DNA of 46,951 nucleotides from an uncultured Eubacteriales bacterium (lineage in GTDB: Bacteria > Bacillota > Clostridia > Oscillospirales > Oscillospiraceae), in the NCBI GenBank assembly GCA_900314485.1, contig OMVL01000014.1, forward strand, positions 1 through 46,951, written 5' to 3'. The notes under the pieces are model-generated. The model had not been told where the DNA came from. It worked only from the letters and a program-made list of their open reading frames with translations, and ran no database searches. Made by a program: the position numbers and the translations under genes. Positions 24,608 through 32,797 of the stretch are shown piece after piece. Position 1 is the first letter of the stretch, and every line of letters starts with the position of its first letter.

Positions 24608-24871
24608 TCAGCGGTCAAGACCACTGGCCAGCAGCTCGACCAGACTGTCCACAGCCTCGGCCTCATCGATACCGTCAGCGATCAGATTGATCTTGGTGCC
24701 CTGAATCACGCCCAGAGACAGGACGCCCAGCAGGCTCTTGGCGTTGACACGGCGCTCATCCTTTTCCATCCAGATGGAGCTTTTAAACTCATTGGCCTTC
24801 TGAATAAAGAAAGTGGCGGGACGGGCATAGAGGCCAACCTGATTATTGACAACGGCTTCTTTTACGGTCAT
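24608..24871 (-). CDS. HPr-family protein lacking the phosphorylatable His15 (Crh-like)
   Basis: The 87-residue protein starts at ATG 24871 (a GTG nine bases earlier is an alternative). The whole HPr fold is recognisable, but the active-site motif GLHARPA reads GLYARPATFF, so residue 15 is Tyr. The regulatory Ser46 is kept in NAKSLLGVLSLG. HPr passes phosphate from enzyme I through His15 in sugar uptake, so this one cannot do that. Like Bacillus Crh (Gln15) it could still be phosphorylated at Ser46 by HprK and act with CcpA. It has its own terminator and no PTS neighbours. Confidence 0.9.
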   Translation of the reverse strand: MTVKEAVVNNQVGLYARPATFFIQKANEFKSSIWMEKDERRVNAKSLLGVLSLGVIQGTKINLIADGIDEAEAVDSLVELLASGLDR

Positions 24872-25011
24872 ATGAAACACCCTAGCCTTCCATCATAATG
24901 ATGCCTTATTGTAGCAGATTCCCGTTCCCGCCGTCAACGTCAATTTCACCAAATTCTCTTGACTTTCGGCCGTGTAGGGGAGTTTTTGTGTATAAAACGG
25001 GGGCCAGTTTG

Positions 25012-27387
25012 TCATTTCAGTTCCACAATGGTCACGCCGTTTTCTCCCTCGCCGTAGCGGCCGGGGCGGAAGGATCTGACATATTTGCTGGTGCGCAGGT
25101 GCTGCTGCACCGCTTTTCGGAGGGCTCCGGTGCCCTTGCCGTGGATGATGGTGACGCTTTTCAGCCGGGCCATCACCGCATCGTCCAAAAAGCTGTCGAT
25201 CAGCCCCTCGCATTCGTCGGTCATCATGCCCCGGATGTCCAGCTCTGCTCTGGCTCCTTCGGAGCGGACCTGCCGCTGGATGCGGCTGACCATCACCTGG
25301 GCCTGCACCTTGGCATTGGTCTTGGGCTGCTCAACGACCCGGACCTCATCCTGCTTGGCGCTGACGGTCAAAATACCCGCCTGGAGCCGCAGGGTACCGT
25401 CCTTGTTCACCGAGATCACCTGAGCCTTGGTACCCACCTTCAAAAGCTCCACCGTATCTCCCGCCTCCGCCGGCCGGGTGGGGGGCAGGGACTCCTTTTG
25501 GGTACGCTGCAGCTTCTCCTCCGCCTTGTTGATGCTCCGGCGCAGGTCGGCCCGGCGCTGATTCTCCGCCTCTGCGGAGTCCTCCTTCCGCTGGCGCTTC
25601 TTCATCTCGTCCAGTTGGTGGAACACCTGATTGGAGACGGTGCGGGCCTCCTGCAGGATCTCCTCCGCCTCTTTTCGAGCGGACTCTGTGATCTTGAGCC
25701 GCTGATCCTCCATCTCCCGGCGGTATTGCTCCGCCTTGGCTGCGTCTGTCTCCATGGTGCGCTTGAGCCGCTGGGCCTCGGCCTGCATCTGCTCCATCTC
25801 ACGCCGCTGCTGCTCCAACCGGGAGAGAACGTCCTCAAACTGGACGTTCTGCCGGTCGATGCGTCCGGCGGCGTTCTGGATGATATGCTCCGGAAGCCCC
25901 AGGCGGCGGGAAATGGCAAAGGCGTTGGACTTACCGGGGATGCCGATCAGCAGGCGATAAGTGGGCTTTAAGGTCTCCACGTCAAACTCGCAGGAGGCGT
26001 TTTCCACCCCCGGCTCGGTCATGGCGTAGGTTTTCAGCTCGGCATAGTGGGTGGTGGCGGCCACCTTCGCCCCAAGACTCCGGGCCTCCTCAATGACGGC
26101 CACGGCCAGGGCGGCGCCCTCCACCGGGTCGGTGCCGGCTCCCAGCTCGTCAAAGAGGATGAGGGTGCGCTCCTCCGTCTCCTCCAAAAAGCCCACGATG
26201 TTGGTGATGTGGGAGGAAAAGGTGGAGAGGGACTGCTCGATGGACTGCTCGTCGCCGATGTCCGCCAGCACGTTGCCGAAGACGGGGCAGAGACTTCCGT
26301 CCGCCACCGGGAGCTGCAAGCCGCACTGGGCCATGAGCACCAGAAGGCCGATGGTTTTCAGCGTCACCGTCTTGCCGCCGGTGTTGGGGCCGGTGATGAC
26401 TAAGGTGTCGAAGGTAAGGCCCAGATTCACGTCGATGGGCACTGCCTTTTTTGCGTGGAGCAGGGGGTGCCGGGCCTTAGTAAATTTCAGGGAGCCGTCT
26501 GCGGTCAGCTGAGGGGCAATCGCCTCCATCTGATATGAAAGCTTCGCCTTGGCAAAGATGAGATCGAGGGAGACCAGCAGGCCGTAATCATCCAAAATGT
26601 CCTCCCGGATGGCGGCCGCCTGGTTGGTGAGGTCGGCCAGGATGCGGGCAATCTCCTTCTCCTCCTTGGCGTAAAGCTCCCGCAGCTCATTGTTGGCCTT
26701 CACTGCCCCCATAGGCTCCACAAACAGGGTGGAGCCGGAGGAGGAGATGTCGTGGACCAGACCGGGCACGCTGCCCTTGCACTCTGCCTTCACCGGCACC
26801 ACGAAGCGGTTGGAGCGGATGGTGATGATGGGCTCCTGCAAATATTTGGCGGAGGAGGAGGCAATGAGATGCTGCAAGACCTCCCTGGCCTTGCCGGAGG
26901 AGAGCCGGATCTTCCGGCGGATGTCGGCAAGCTCCGGACTTGCGTTGTCGGCGATCTCCTCTTCAGAGAGGATGGCGCCGAAGATCCTGTCCTCCAGAAA
27001 TTTGTTTGCCCGGAGGGAGCGGAACATGGGGGCCAGACAGCTGGCCTCCTCCTGCTCGGTCTGGCAGGACTGAGCCTCTCGGGCGCAGCGGAGCACACGG
27101 GCGATGTCCAGCAGCTCCTTGGGATTCAGCGCCCCGCCCAGGCTGGCCCGCTGGAGGGAGGCGGCCACCGGCTTTAAATCGCCGAACCCGGGGGCGTTGC
27201 CCAGGTTGGACATGGCAACGGCGGCGGCGGTCTCCGCCTGAAGGCGCTGTACATCCTCCAGTTCCGTGGCGGGACGGAGGGCCAGGGCACGTTCTTTGGC
27301 TTCCTGACTCACCGCGTGGTGGGCCAAAAGCTCCAGCACACGGGGCAGCTCCAATGTGCGGATGGATTTTTCAAATCGTTCGGTCAT
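25012..27387 (-). CDS. mutS2: Endonuclease MutS2
   Basis: MutS2 is a MutS-like ATPase that suppresses recombination and acts on stalled ribosomes in Firmicutes. Start ATG 27387 (MTERFEKSIRTLEL) has AGGT upstream; an ATG 21 bases earlier lacks a ribosome site. The 791 residues contain a MutS core with Walker A GPNTGGKTVTLKT, FDELGAGTDPVEGAAL (Walker B), a long coiled coil, and a C-terminal Smr nuclease domain (LDIRGMMTDECEGLIDSFLDDA, IIHGKGTGALR). Full length. It lies downstream of recO on the same strand. Confidence 0.96.
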   Translation of the reverse strand: MTERFEKSIRTLELPRVLELLAHHAVSQEAKERALALRPATELEDVQRLQAETAAAVAMSNLGNAPGFGDLKPVAASLQRASLGGALNPKELLDIARVLRCAREAQSCQTEQEEASCLAPMFRSLRANKFLEDRIFGAILSEEEIADNASPELADIRRKIRLSSGKAREVLQHLIASSSAKYLQEPIITIRSNRFVVPVKAECKGSVPGLVHDISSSGSTLFVEPMGAVKANNELRELYAKEEKEIARILADLTNQAAAIREDILDDYGLLVSLDLIFAKAKLSYQMEAIAPQLTADGSLKFTKARHPLLHAKKAVPIDVNLGLTFDTLVITGPNTGGKTVTLKTIGLLVLMAQCGLQLPVADGSLCPVFGNVLADIGDEQSIEQSLSTFSSHITNIVGFLEETEERTLILFDELGAGTDPVEGAALAVAVIEEARSLGAKVAATTHYAELKTYAMTEPGVENASCEFDVETLKPTYRLLIGIPGKSNAFAISRRLGLPEHIIQNAAGRIDRQNVQFEDVLSRLEQQRREMEQMQAEAQRLKRTMETDAAKAEQYRREMEDQRLKITESARKEAEEILQEARTVSNQVFHQLDEMKKRQRKEDSAEAENQRRADLRRSINKAEEKLQRTQKESLPPTRPAEAGDTVELLKVGTKAQVISVNKDGTLRLQAGILTVSAKQDEVRVVEQPKTNAKVQAQVMVSRIQRQVRSEGARAELDIRGMMTDECEGLIDSFLDDAVMARLKSVTIIHGKGTGALRKAVQQHLRTSKYVRSFRPGRYGEGENGVTIVELK

Positions 27388-27415
27388 GTTTTTTACCTGT
27401 TTGTTCATAATTGTT

Positions 27416-27440
27416 TGTAGGGGCGCGGCTTGCCACGCCC
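27416..27440 (+). repeat. GTAGGGG-family hairpin repeat, copy 3
   Basis: It starts TGTAGGGGCGCGGC and ends TTGCCACGCCC. It forms an inverted pair with copy 4, 20 bases away, like a bipartite REP element. It lies between mutS2 and recO. Confidence 0.75.
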
Positions 27441-27460
27441 GACGATGGATTTGCAGGCAT

Positions 27461-27488
27461 CAGGGGGTGTGCCAAGGCGCACCCCTAC
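27461..27488 (-). repeat. GTAGGGG-family hairpin repeat, copy 4
   Basis: Identical over 28 bp to 3195-3222. Inverted relative to copy 3. It ends 17 bases before the recO stop codon at 27506. Confidence 0.8.
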
Positions 27489-27505
27489 GCAATATCTGCA
27501 ATTGG

Positions 27506-28279
27506 TCACATTCCCTTCCCAAACACCGCCGCCGGTGCCTGCAGTTCCTTATAATAATCCAGTGACCGGAATCCCCGCTCCAGCTGGGTCAGCAGATAGG
27601 CCTCGCATACGTCTCCCAGCTGGGTCAGAGACGGCTCATCCAGTCGGAAGGAGAGCAGCTTTTTGCCGGGGCAGGAGAGAATATGCCCCATGGCGGAGAG
27701 CACCGGGGGCGACACCGGCATGGAGATGCCGTCTCCCGCTTCTTTGCTGCACTCGGCACAGTGGAGCACACCCTGAGTCAGATTGAGCCGGGGCTGTTCA
27801 GGCGCTCTCCCGCAGACGGCGCAGCCATCCAGCAGCGGCTCAAAGCCGGCAAGGGACATGCTCCGCAGCTCAAATGCGGCCTTGACCTGGGGCAGGGGCT
27901 TATCCAGCTGATCCAGGGCGTACAGGCAGTTGAGCAGCAGGGGCAGCAGGCCGTCGGCAGGGCTCTCCTCCTGAACGATGCTCTCCAAAATCTCGGCAAA
28001 ATAAGTACCCAGCGCCAGCTTGTCCAGGTCGCTGCGCAGCTTGCGGAATTCCAGCTCCACTGCCGCCTCCGTCACCGTCCAGCGGCCCCGAAACTCGGAG
28101 AGGGTCATCTCCGACCAGACCAGCATCTGACAGGCGGCGGAGAGACCGTTGCCCTTTTTTCGGCAGCCTCTGGCCTGCACCGTGATGCGGCCCAGATCGG
28201 GGGTGAGGACGGTGAGGATCTTGTCCGATTCCTTGTAGTCGGCCTCTCGGAGGACAATGGCCTTTGTGGTCACGTGCAT
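27506..28279 (-). CDS. recO: DNA repair protein RecO
   Basis: RecO anneals single strands and loads RecA together with RecR. The 257-residue protein has an N-terminal OB fold (TKAIVLREADYKESDKILTVLTPDLGRI) and a helical C-terminal part with a zinc site (CAVCGR and CAEC). Its length is normal. It follows a yqzL-like gene by 11 bases, the same era/yqzL/recO order as in Bacillus, with traX inserted. Confidence 0.95.
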   Translation of the reverse strand: MHVTTKAIVLREADYKESDKILTVLTPDLGRITVQARGCRKKGNGLSAACQMLVWSEMTLSEFRGRWTVTEAAVELEFRKLRSDLDKLALGTYFAEILESIVQEESPADGLLPLLLNCLYALDQLDKPLPQVKAAFELRSMSLAGFEPLLDGCAVCGRAPEQPRLNLTQGVLHCAECSKEAGDGISMPVSPPVLSAMGHILSCPGKKLLSFRLDEPSLTQLGDVCEAYLLTQLERGFRSLDYYKELQAPAAVFGKGM

Positions 28280-28290
28280 AAGTACCTCGC

Positions 28291-28428
28291 TCAGCCCCGG
28301 CGTTTCTGATCGCCGGAGCTTTCCTCTTTGCGGGGAGTCTGCCGCTCCTTCGCCTTTAAATAGGTATAGGCCTGGGGCAGGCCGGTGGAGAAAAACAGCT
28401 TCCAGTTTTCGGGTCGGTTTTCGTTCAT
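28291..28428 (-). CDS. yqzL: YqzL-like small protein
   Basis: This 45-residue frame was read by hand: ATG 28428 with GGAGGG upstream, stop at 28291. It reads MNENRPENWKLFFSTGLPQA and then YTYLKAKERQ, matching the YqzL pattern W.xF..TG....YL..KE. YqzL is encoded between era and recO in Bacillus, and the position is the same here. The last 20 residues are charged. Function unknown. Confidence 0.8.
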   Translation of the reverse strand: MNENRPENWKLFFSTGLPQAYTYLKAKERQTPRKEESSGDQKRRG

Positions 28429-28486
28429 ATCTCTGCCCTCCGTAACCTTAATTTGCTACGAAGTGCGTCGATTTATGACTGGGAAA

Positions 28487-28547
28487 TTAAGGCTTCGCCG
28501 CACAATTTGGCAAGCGCCGCAGGCACAATTGTGCGGTGATGCCTTAA
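28487..28547. repeat. 61-bp inverted repeat carrying the traX stop codon
   Basis: Arms 28487-28507 and 28527-28547 are 21-bp inverted copies with two mismatches; ends read TTAAGGC / GCCTTAA, with a 19-base GC-rich centre. The right end overlaps the traX stop codon. It could fold as a long RNA hairpin and end the traX transcript. Confidence 0.7.
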
Positions 28548-29365
28548 AACAGCACCCGCACCAAAACGCCCAAAATGAGCAGATGCACGGGGTAGAAGAT
28601 GTAGAAGAACCACTTGCCGCTCCGGCCCCGCTTGCCGTTGTAGAGCAGGGTCAGCAACAGACCGATGATGGCAAAGATCTCGATCCAGTTGTCTCTAAAA
28701 TAACAATGACCCAAAATGGCCAGACAGCCCATGAGACACTGGAACAGACGGCGCACCCGGCTCGGCTCCTGCCAGACGGCGGTGGGGCCGTCCGCTCCCG
28801 TTTCCGTGCGATAGGGGAGGCCTCTGCCAATGCCCAGTGCGACAATCAGGGCTACGCCGGAGACGTCGTAGTCTGTGCAGAGGAGGTTTGCGGCAAAGCA
28901 GGCGGGGAGGGCGGCGACCACAGCGGCGGGATACTCCGCCCACCGGGGGAGACGCTTTGCCATTACATCCCACAGCCACAGGGCGCAGAGACCGAAAAAC
29001 AGCGTGAAAAACACGTTCTGACTGGTGAACTCCAAAATGCCGAATACGTTAAGATCACTGTACTCCGGCCAGTTGAAGGCCAGATCGAAGGGAATCTCCG
29101 CAAGGAGGGCGAAGAGACCCAGCCGCAGCAGGTATTTCCCACGACTGCGGGTGTGGCAGAAGCCCTCTACCAGCAAAAAACAGAAGATGGGGAAGGCCGC
29201 CCGTCCCACAGAGCGGACCAGGTAGTAAATGGCCAGCATGTCGTTGGTGGGATTGGCGTAAAACATCTGCAATACCAGCGTTGCTCCCACATGGTCGATG
29301 AGCATGGTCACAATGGCAATCCACTTCAGGGCGTTGCCGGTCAAAAGCCCCTTTTTTTCTGCCAT
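28544..29365 (-). CDS. TraX family membrane protein
   Basis: The 273-residue protein starts at ATG 29365 with GGAGGA seven bases upstream. It opens LTGNALKWIAIVTMLIDHVG, the TraX signature, and has about eight hydrophobic helices, including GRAAFPIFCFLLVEGFCHT and the final WFFYIFYPVHLLILGVLVRVLF. TraX N-acetylates pilin on F plasmids. Chromosomal Firmicutes copies are thought to be membrane acyltransferases of unknown substrate. The gene sits between era and yqzL, three bases after the era stop. Confidence 0.88.
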   Translation of the reverse strand: MAEKKGLLTGNALKWIAIVTMLIDHVGATLVLQMFYANPTNDMLAIYYLVRSVGRAAFPIFCFLLVEGFCHTRSRGKYLLRLGLFALLAEIPFDLAFNWPEYSDLNVFGILEFTSQNVFFTLFFGLCALWLWDVMAKRLPRWAEYPAAVVAALPACFAANLLCTDYDVSGVALIVALGIGRGLPYRTETGADGPTAVWQEPSRVRRLFQCLMGCLAILGHCYFRDNWIEIFAIIGLLLTLLYNGKRGRSGKWFFYIFYPVHLLILGVLVRVLF

Positions 29366-29368
29366 CAC

Positions 29369-30197
29369 TCAGTCCTCCGTAAAGCCAAAGGAGCGGATAA
29401 GGCCGGGATTGTCTCTCCAGTTCTCCTTTACCTTGACCCAGGTCTGCAAATAGACCTTAGCGTCCAGAAACGCCTCCATATCCGCTCTGGCTTCTGATGA
29501 GATCTTTTTCAGCTGTGCGCCCTTTTTTCCGATAATGATGCCCTTGTGGCTCTCCTTTTCGCAGTAGATGATGGCCTCAATGTCGATGACGCCGCTGGGG
29601 CGCTCGTGGAACTTTTCGATGGACACCGCCGTACCGTGGGGGATCTCCTTGTCAAGGGAGCGGAGCATCTTCTCCCGCAGCATCTCGCCCACGATCTGCC
29701 GCTCCGGCTGGTCGGTGAAGGCGTCCTCCGGGAAGTACCAGGGGGACTCCGCCTGATAGGGGGCGAGGAGGTCAAAGAGCTGGTCAATGCCGTCCTTCCG
29801 CTTGGCGGAGATGAGAATGACGTGGTCAAACTGGTGGCACTTCTGATAGGCGTCAATGACGGCCAGCAGCTTTTCCTTCTGCTCGATCTTGTCCACCTTG
29901 TTAATGACGGATGGGCTCCACGACCAAAACGGCCACATCCACATCCGCCACGCTGGAGCGGGAGACGCTGTCCATATACTCTCCCAGTCGGGTGCGGGCC
30001 CGGTGAAGCCCGGGAGTGTCGAGGAAAATATACTGAGCCTTGCCCTTTGTGACCACACCGGTAATGCGGTTGCGGGTGGTCTGGGGCTTATCGGAGACAA
30101 TGGCCACGTTTTCGCCCACCAGGGCGTTTAAAAGGGTGCTCTTGCCCACGTTGGGCCGGCCTACAATGGCGATCATGCTGCAGGTTGTTTCGTTCAT
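29369..30197 (-). pseudogene. era: GTPase Era with internal frameshifting deletion
   Basis: Era is an essential GTPase for 16S rRNA maturation in most bacteria. The N-terminal part (30197 to about 29915) has [16 protein letters not shown] (G1) and DTPGLH (G3) and reads to VVEPI, then meets a stop in frame. The remainder, from SVINKVDKIEQKEKL (G4) through the KH domain (GIIIGKKGAQLKKISSEAR) to the stop, is in another frame. Roughly 20-25 residues between G3 and G4 are missing at about 29908-29917, with a deletion length of 2 modulo 3, as in uvrB. A sequencing or assembly deletion is at least as likely as true loss. Confidence 0.85.
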
Positions 30198-30240
30198 GGT
30201 GATACCTCATTTGCAACGTGTTTCTGTAAAATGTAGACTC

Positions 30241-30261
30241 GTACGGGACGGCGTCCCGTAC
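30241..30261. repeat. Palindrome between era and trmB
   Basis: GTACGGGAC-GGC-GTCCCGTAC, a perfect 9-bp stem with a 3-base loop. It has no strong T run on either side, so an intergenic hairpin or weak terminator of trmB is likely. Confidence 0.5.
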
Positions 30262-30284
30262 GTACCGTTTACGCCATGCGGCGC

Positions 30285-31001
30285 TCACCTGCCGTATTTG
30301 GTGCCCTCCACATACCCAAAGGGGATGAGCGACACATCCTCCGGCATGACAAAGGGATCGGGCAGCGGCCCCTTTGCAGCGACGCAGCGGTTGATGGGCA
30401 CGCCCTCGGCGGAGAATTTTGCCTCGTAGTCCGTCATGACGCCCTGAACGCCGTTGGCGTGAAGGTCGTTTGTCACCTGGCTGACGGTGTAGCCGGCGGC
30501 GGGGAACTGGGTGAGAGAGAAATCGAAGAGGGGGCGGTTGTCTGTCTTAAAGTGGATCTCCCCGCCGTCCCGAAGGGCCTGCCGATAGGACAGGAGAAAG
30601 CCCGCATGGGTCAGCCGCCGGCGGCAGTGCCGCTTGGAGGGCCAGGGGTCGGAGAAGTTGAGAAAGATCCGGTCTGTCTCGCCGGGGGCGAAGATGTCCC
30701 CCAGCCGGGCGGCGTCGGCGCAGATGAAAAAGACATTCTTCAGCTCCAGGGCCTGAGCCTTTTCCATGGCCATGACCATGGCGTCTGCCACCCGCTCCAC
30801 GGCAATGAGCAGGGCCTGAGGATTTTGGCGGGCGGTCTCTGCGGTAAAGGAGCCCTTGCCGCAGCCGATCTCCACCCAGATCTCCTCCGCCTGGGGGTAT
30901 AAGTCCTTCCAGCGGCCGCGCATGGCCTCCGGCTCTTTCACCTGATAAGCGGCGCAGCGCTCCATCCGGGGGACCAGATTCTTTTTCCTTCTCATTCTCA
31001 T
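30285..31001 (-). CDS. trmB: tRNA (guanine-N7-)-methyltransferase
   Basis: TrmB methylates G46 of tRNA using S-adenosylmethionine. I choose ATG 31001 (MRMRRKKNLVPRMERC) with GAGG nine bases upstream, giving 238 residues; the open frame to 31280 is not protein-like. Motifs: VEIGCGKGSFTAETA (SAM site), ERVADAMVMAMEKA, NFSDPWPSKRHCRRRLTHAGFL (family signature) and HFKTDNRPLFDFSL. It is upstream of era on the same strand. Confidence 0.94.
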   Translation of the reverse strand: MRMRRKKNLVPRMERCAAYQVKEPEAMRGRWKDLYPQAEEIWVEIGCGKGSFTAETARQNPQALLIAVERVADAMVMAMEKAQALELKNVFFICADAARLGDIFAPGETDRIFLNFSDPWPSKRHCRRRLTHAGFLLSYRQALRDGGEIHFKTDNRPLFDFSLTQFPAAGYTVSQVTNDLHANGVQGVMTDYEAKFSAEGVPINRCVAAKGPLPDPFVMPEDVSLIPFGYVEGTKYGR

Positions 31002-31295
31002 AGCGGTTATCCTCATTTTTCCTTTCGTTTCTGATGTATTTTCAATCATAACACAAGATATGCCCTGCCGCAAGCGGAGAAAGGGCGGAAGGGAGGGGAA
31101 GGATTTGAAAAGGAGGGGGAGCAAACGGGCAATTCCCACAAAAACGGAGATAAATCGGGACGGATTTACTCTTTTTTTGTTGATTGTCTCCGGATGGGGT
31201 TTGCGATAAAATACAGTTGCAGTGTTCTTTGGTTTACAGAGAAGACCAAAAGCACCATCTACCAACGCAAAGAAACACAAGGAGGAAGGAAAACC

Positions 31296-32570
31296 ATGAA
31301 AAAGTTACTCGCTCTGATCCTGGCTCTGGTTATGTCCCTGTCCCTGGTGGCTTGCGGCGGCAGCAATAACAATGCTGCTGAGCCCGCTGCAGACAACAAT
31401 GCTGCTGACGAGACCGAGACCCCTGCCGCAAATGACGAGACCGAGGCTCCCGCCGCCAACTCTGACGTCAAGATCGGCCTGATCTGCGTGGAGGACGAGA
31501 ACTCCGGCTACGACTACGCTCACATTGCCGGCCTGACCGAGGCCTGCGAGAACCTGGGCATTGACGTCGCCACTCAGGTCGTCTTTAAGTATGACATCCC
31601 TGAGGACGAGAGCTGCTACGACACTGCCGTCGATCTGGCGGAGCAGGGCTGCACCCTCATCTTCTCCGATTCCTACGGCCATCAGTCCTACATGCTGCAG
31701 GCTGCCACCGAGTTCCCTGACGTGACCTTCGTCTCCGCTACCGGCGACATGGCTGCAAACTCCGGTCTCTCCAACTACAAGAACTTCTTCACCTATGTTT
31801 TTCAGTCCCGCTATGTCTCCGGCGTTGTGGCAGGCCTGAAGCTGAAGGAACTGCTGGATAACGGCGAGATCACCGATCCCTATGTCGGCTATGTGGGCGC
31901 TTATCCCTATGCTGAGGTCGTCTCCGGCTTTACCGGCTTCTTCCTGGGCATCCGCTCCATCGTGCCCGATGCTCACATGGATGTTCAGTTCACCAACTCC
32001 TGGTATGATCCCGTGGCTGAGGGCGAGGCTGCCAACGCTCTGATGGCTCGCGGCGCCGTCATCATCGGTCAGCACGCTGACTCCACCGGCGCTCCCTCCG
32101 CTGTTCAGGCTGCCAAGGACGCCGGCGCTACCGTCTACTCCGTGGGCTACAACATCGATATGCTGGCTGTCGCTCCCACCGCTGCTCTGACCTCCGCTCA
32201 GAACAACTGGGTCGTCATCTATCAGCACATTGTCGAGAAGTTCCTGGCCGGTGAGGAGATCCCCGTTGACTATGCTGCCGGCTACGCTGACGGCGCTGTT
32301 ATGATCTCTGAGCTTGGCCCCGAGGTCGCTGAGGGCACTGCTGAGAAGGTCGCTGAGGTCGAGGCCGCTCTGACCGATGGCAGCCTCCAGGTCTTCGACG
32401 TTTCCACCTTTACCATCGACGGCGAGACGCCCACCTCCATCCTCATCGACCTGGATGGCGACTTTGTGGGCGAGACCGAGGGTGTTGTTGACGGCGTGTT
32501 CCAGGAGTCCGTCCTGCGTTCCGCTCCCGGCTTCACTCCCATCATCGACGGTATCACCACTCTGAACTGA
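31296..32570 (+). CDS. BMP-family (PnrA-like) substrate-binding lipoprotein, probably nucleoside
   Basis: The 424-residue protein starts at ATG 31296 after AAGGAGGAAGGA. The signal peptide ends LSLVAC (lipobox Cys20). A low-complexity linker of Asn/Ala/Asp/Glu/Thr (about 23-56) leads to the BMP domain starting VKIGLICVEDENSGYDYAHIAGL, with DLAEQGCTLIFSDSYGH and ATVYSVGYNIDMLAVAP. BMP proteins bind nucleosides for ABC import. The three following genes supply the transporter. Codons are strongly biased to GCT, GTC and GAG compared with neighbours, suggesting high expression. Confidence 0.93.
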   Translation: MKKLLALILALVMSLSLVACGGSNNNAAEPAADNNAADETETPAANDETEAPAANSDVKIGLICVEDENSGYDYAHIAGLTEACENLGIDVATQVVFKYDIPEDESCYDTAVDLAEQGCTLIFSDSYGHQSYMLQAATEFPDVTFVSATGDMAANSGLSNYKNFFTYVFQSRYVSGVVAGLKLKELLDNGEITDPYVGYVGAYPYAEVVSGFTGFFLGIRSIVPDAHMDVQFTNSWYDPVAEGEAANALMARGAVIIGQHADSTGAPSAVQAAKDAGATVYSVGYNIDMLAVAPTAALTSAQNNWVVIYQHIVEKFLAGEEIPVDYAAGYADGAVMISELGPEVAEGTAEKVAEVEAALTDGSLQVFDVSTFTIDGETPTSILIDLDGDFVGETEGVVDGVFQESVLRSAPGFTPIIDGITTLN

Positions 32571-32591
32571 TTTTGTTCGAACCTTCCAAGG

Positions 32592-32613
32592 GGGGCTGTC
32601 TTTCGGCAGCTCC
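32592..32613 (+). terminator. Hairpin after the BMP gene, possible attenuator
   Basis: GGGGCTG (32592-32598) pairs with CAGCTCC (32607-32613, one G-U), followed by TCTTGCTTCTTTT. It may reduce read-through so that the binding protein is made in excess over the transporter. Confidence 0.6.
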
Positions 32614-32674
32614 TCTTGCTTCTTTTCAGAAGGATGAGGTTTGACATTTTTCTCCATATCCCCCCGGTTTTTGA

Positions 32675-32703
32675 TTGCACGGGAATCTCAATTGTTGTAA
32701 AAT
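32675..32703 (+). promoter_or_regulatory. Internal sigma-A promoter before the ABC transporter genes
   Basis: TTGCAC (32675-32680), 17 bases, TAAAAT (32698-32703), about 95 bases before the ATPase start. Transporter genes may be transcribed separately from the lipoprotein gene. Confidence 0.6.
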
Positions 32704-32797
32704 AAAATTGATGTGCGCAAAAGCGGGCCATACCCGCAGACACCGGAGATATTTCCCTTTCCGCTCCGGCGGCAGATTGACAGAAAGGAAGATTGGC

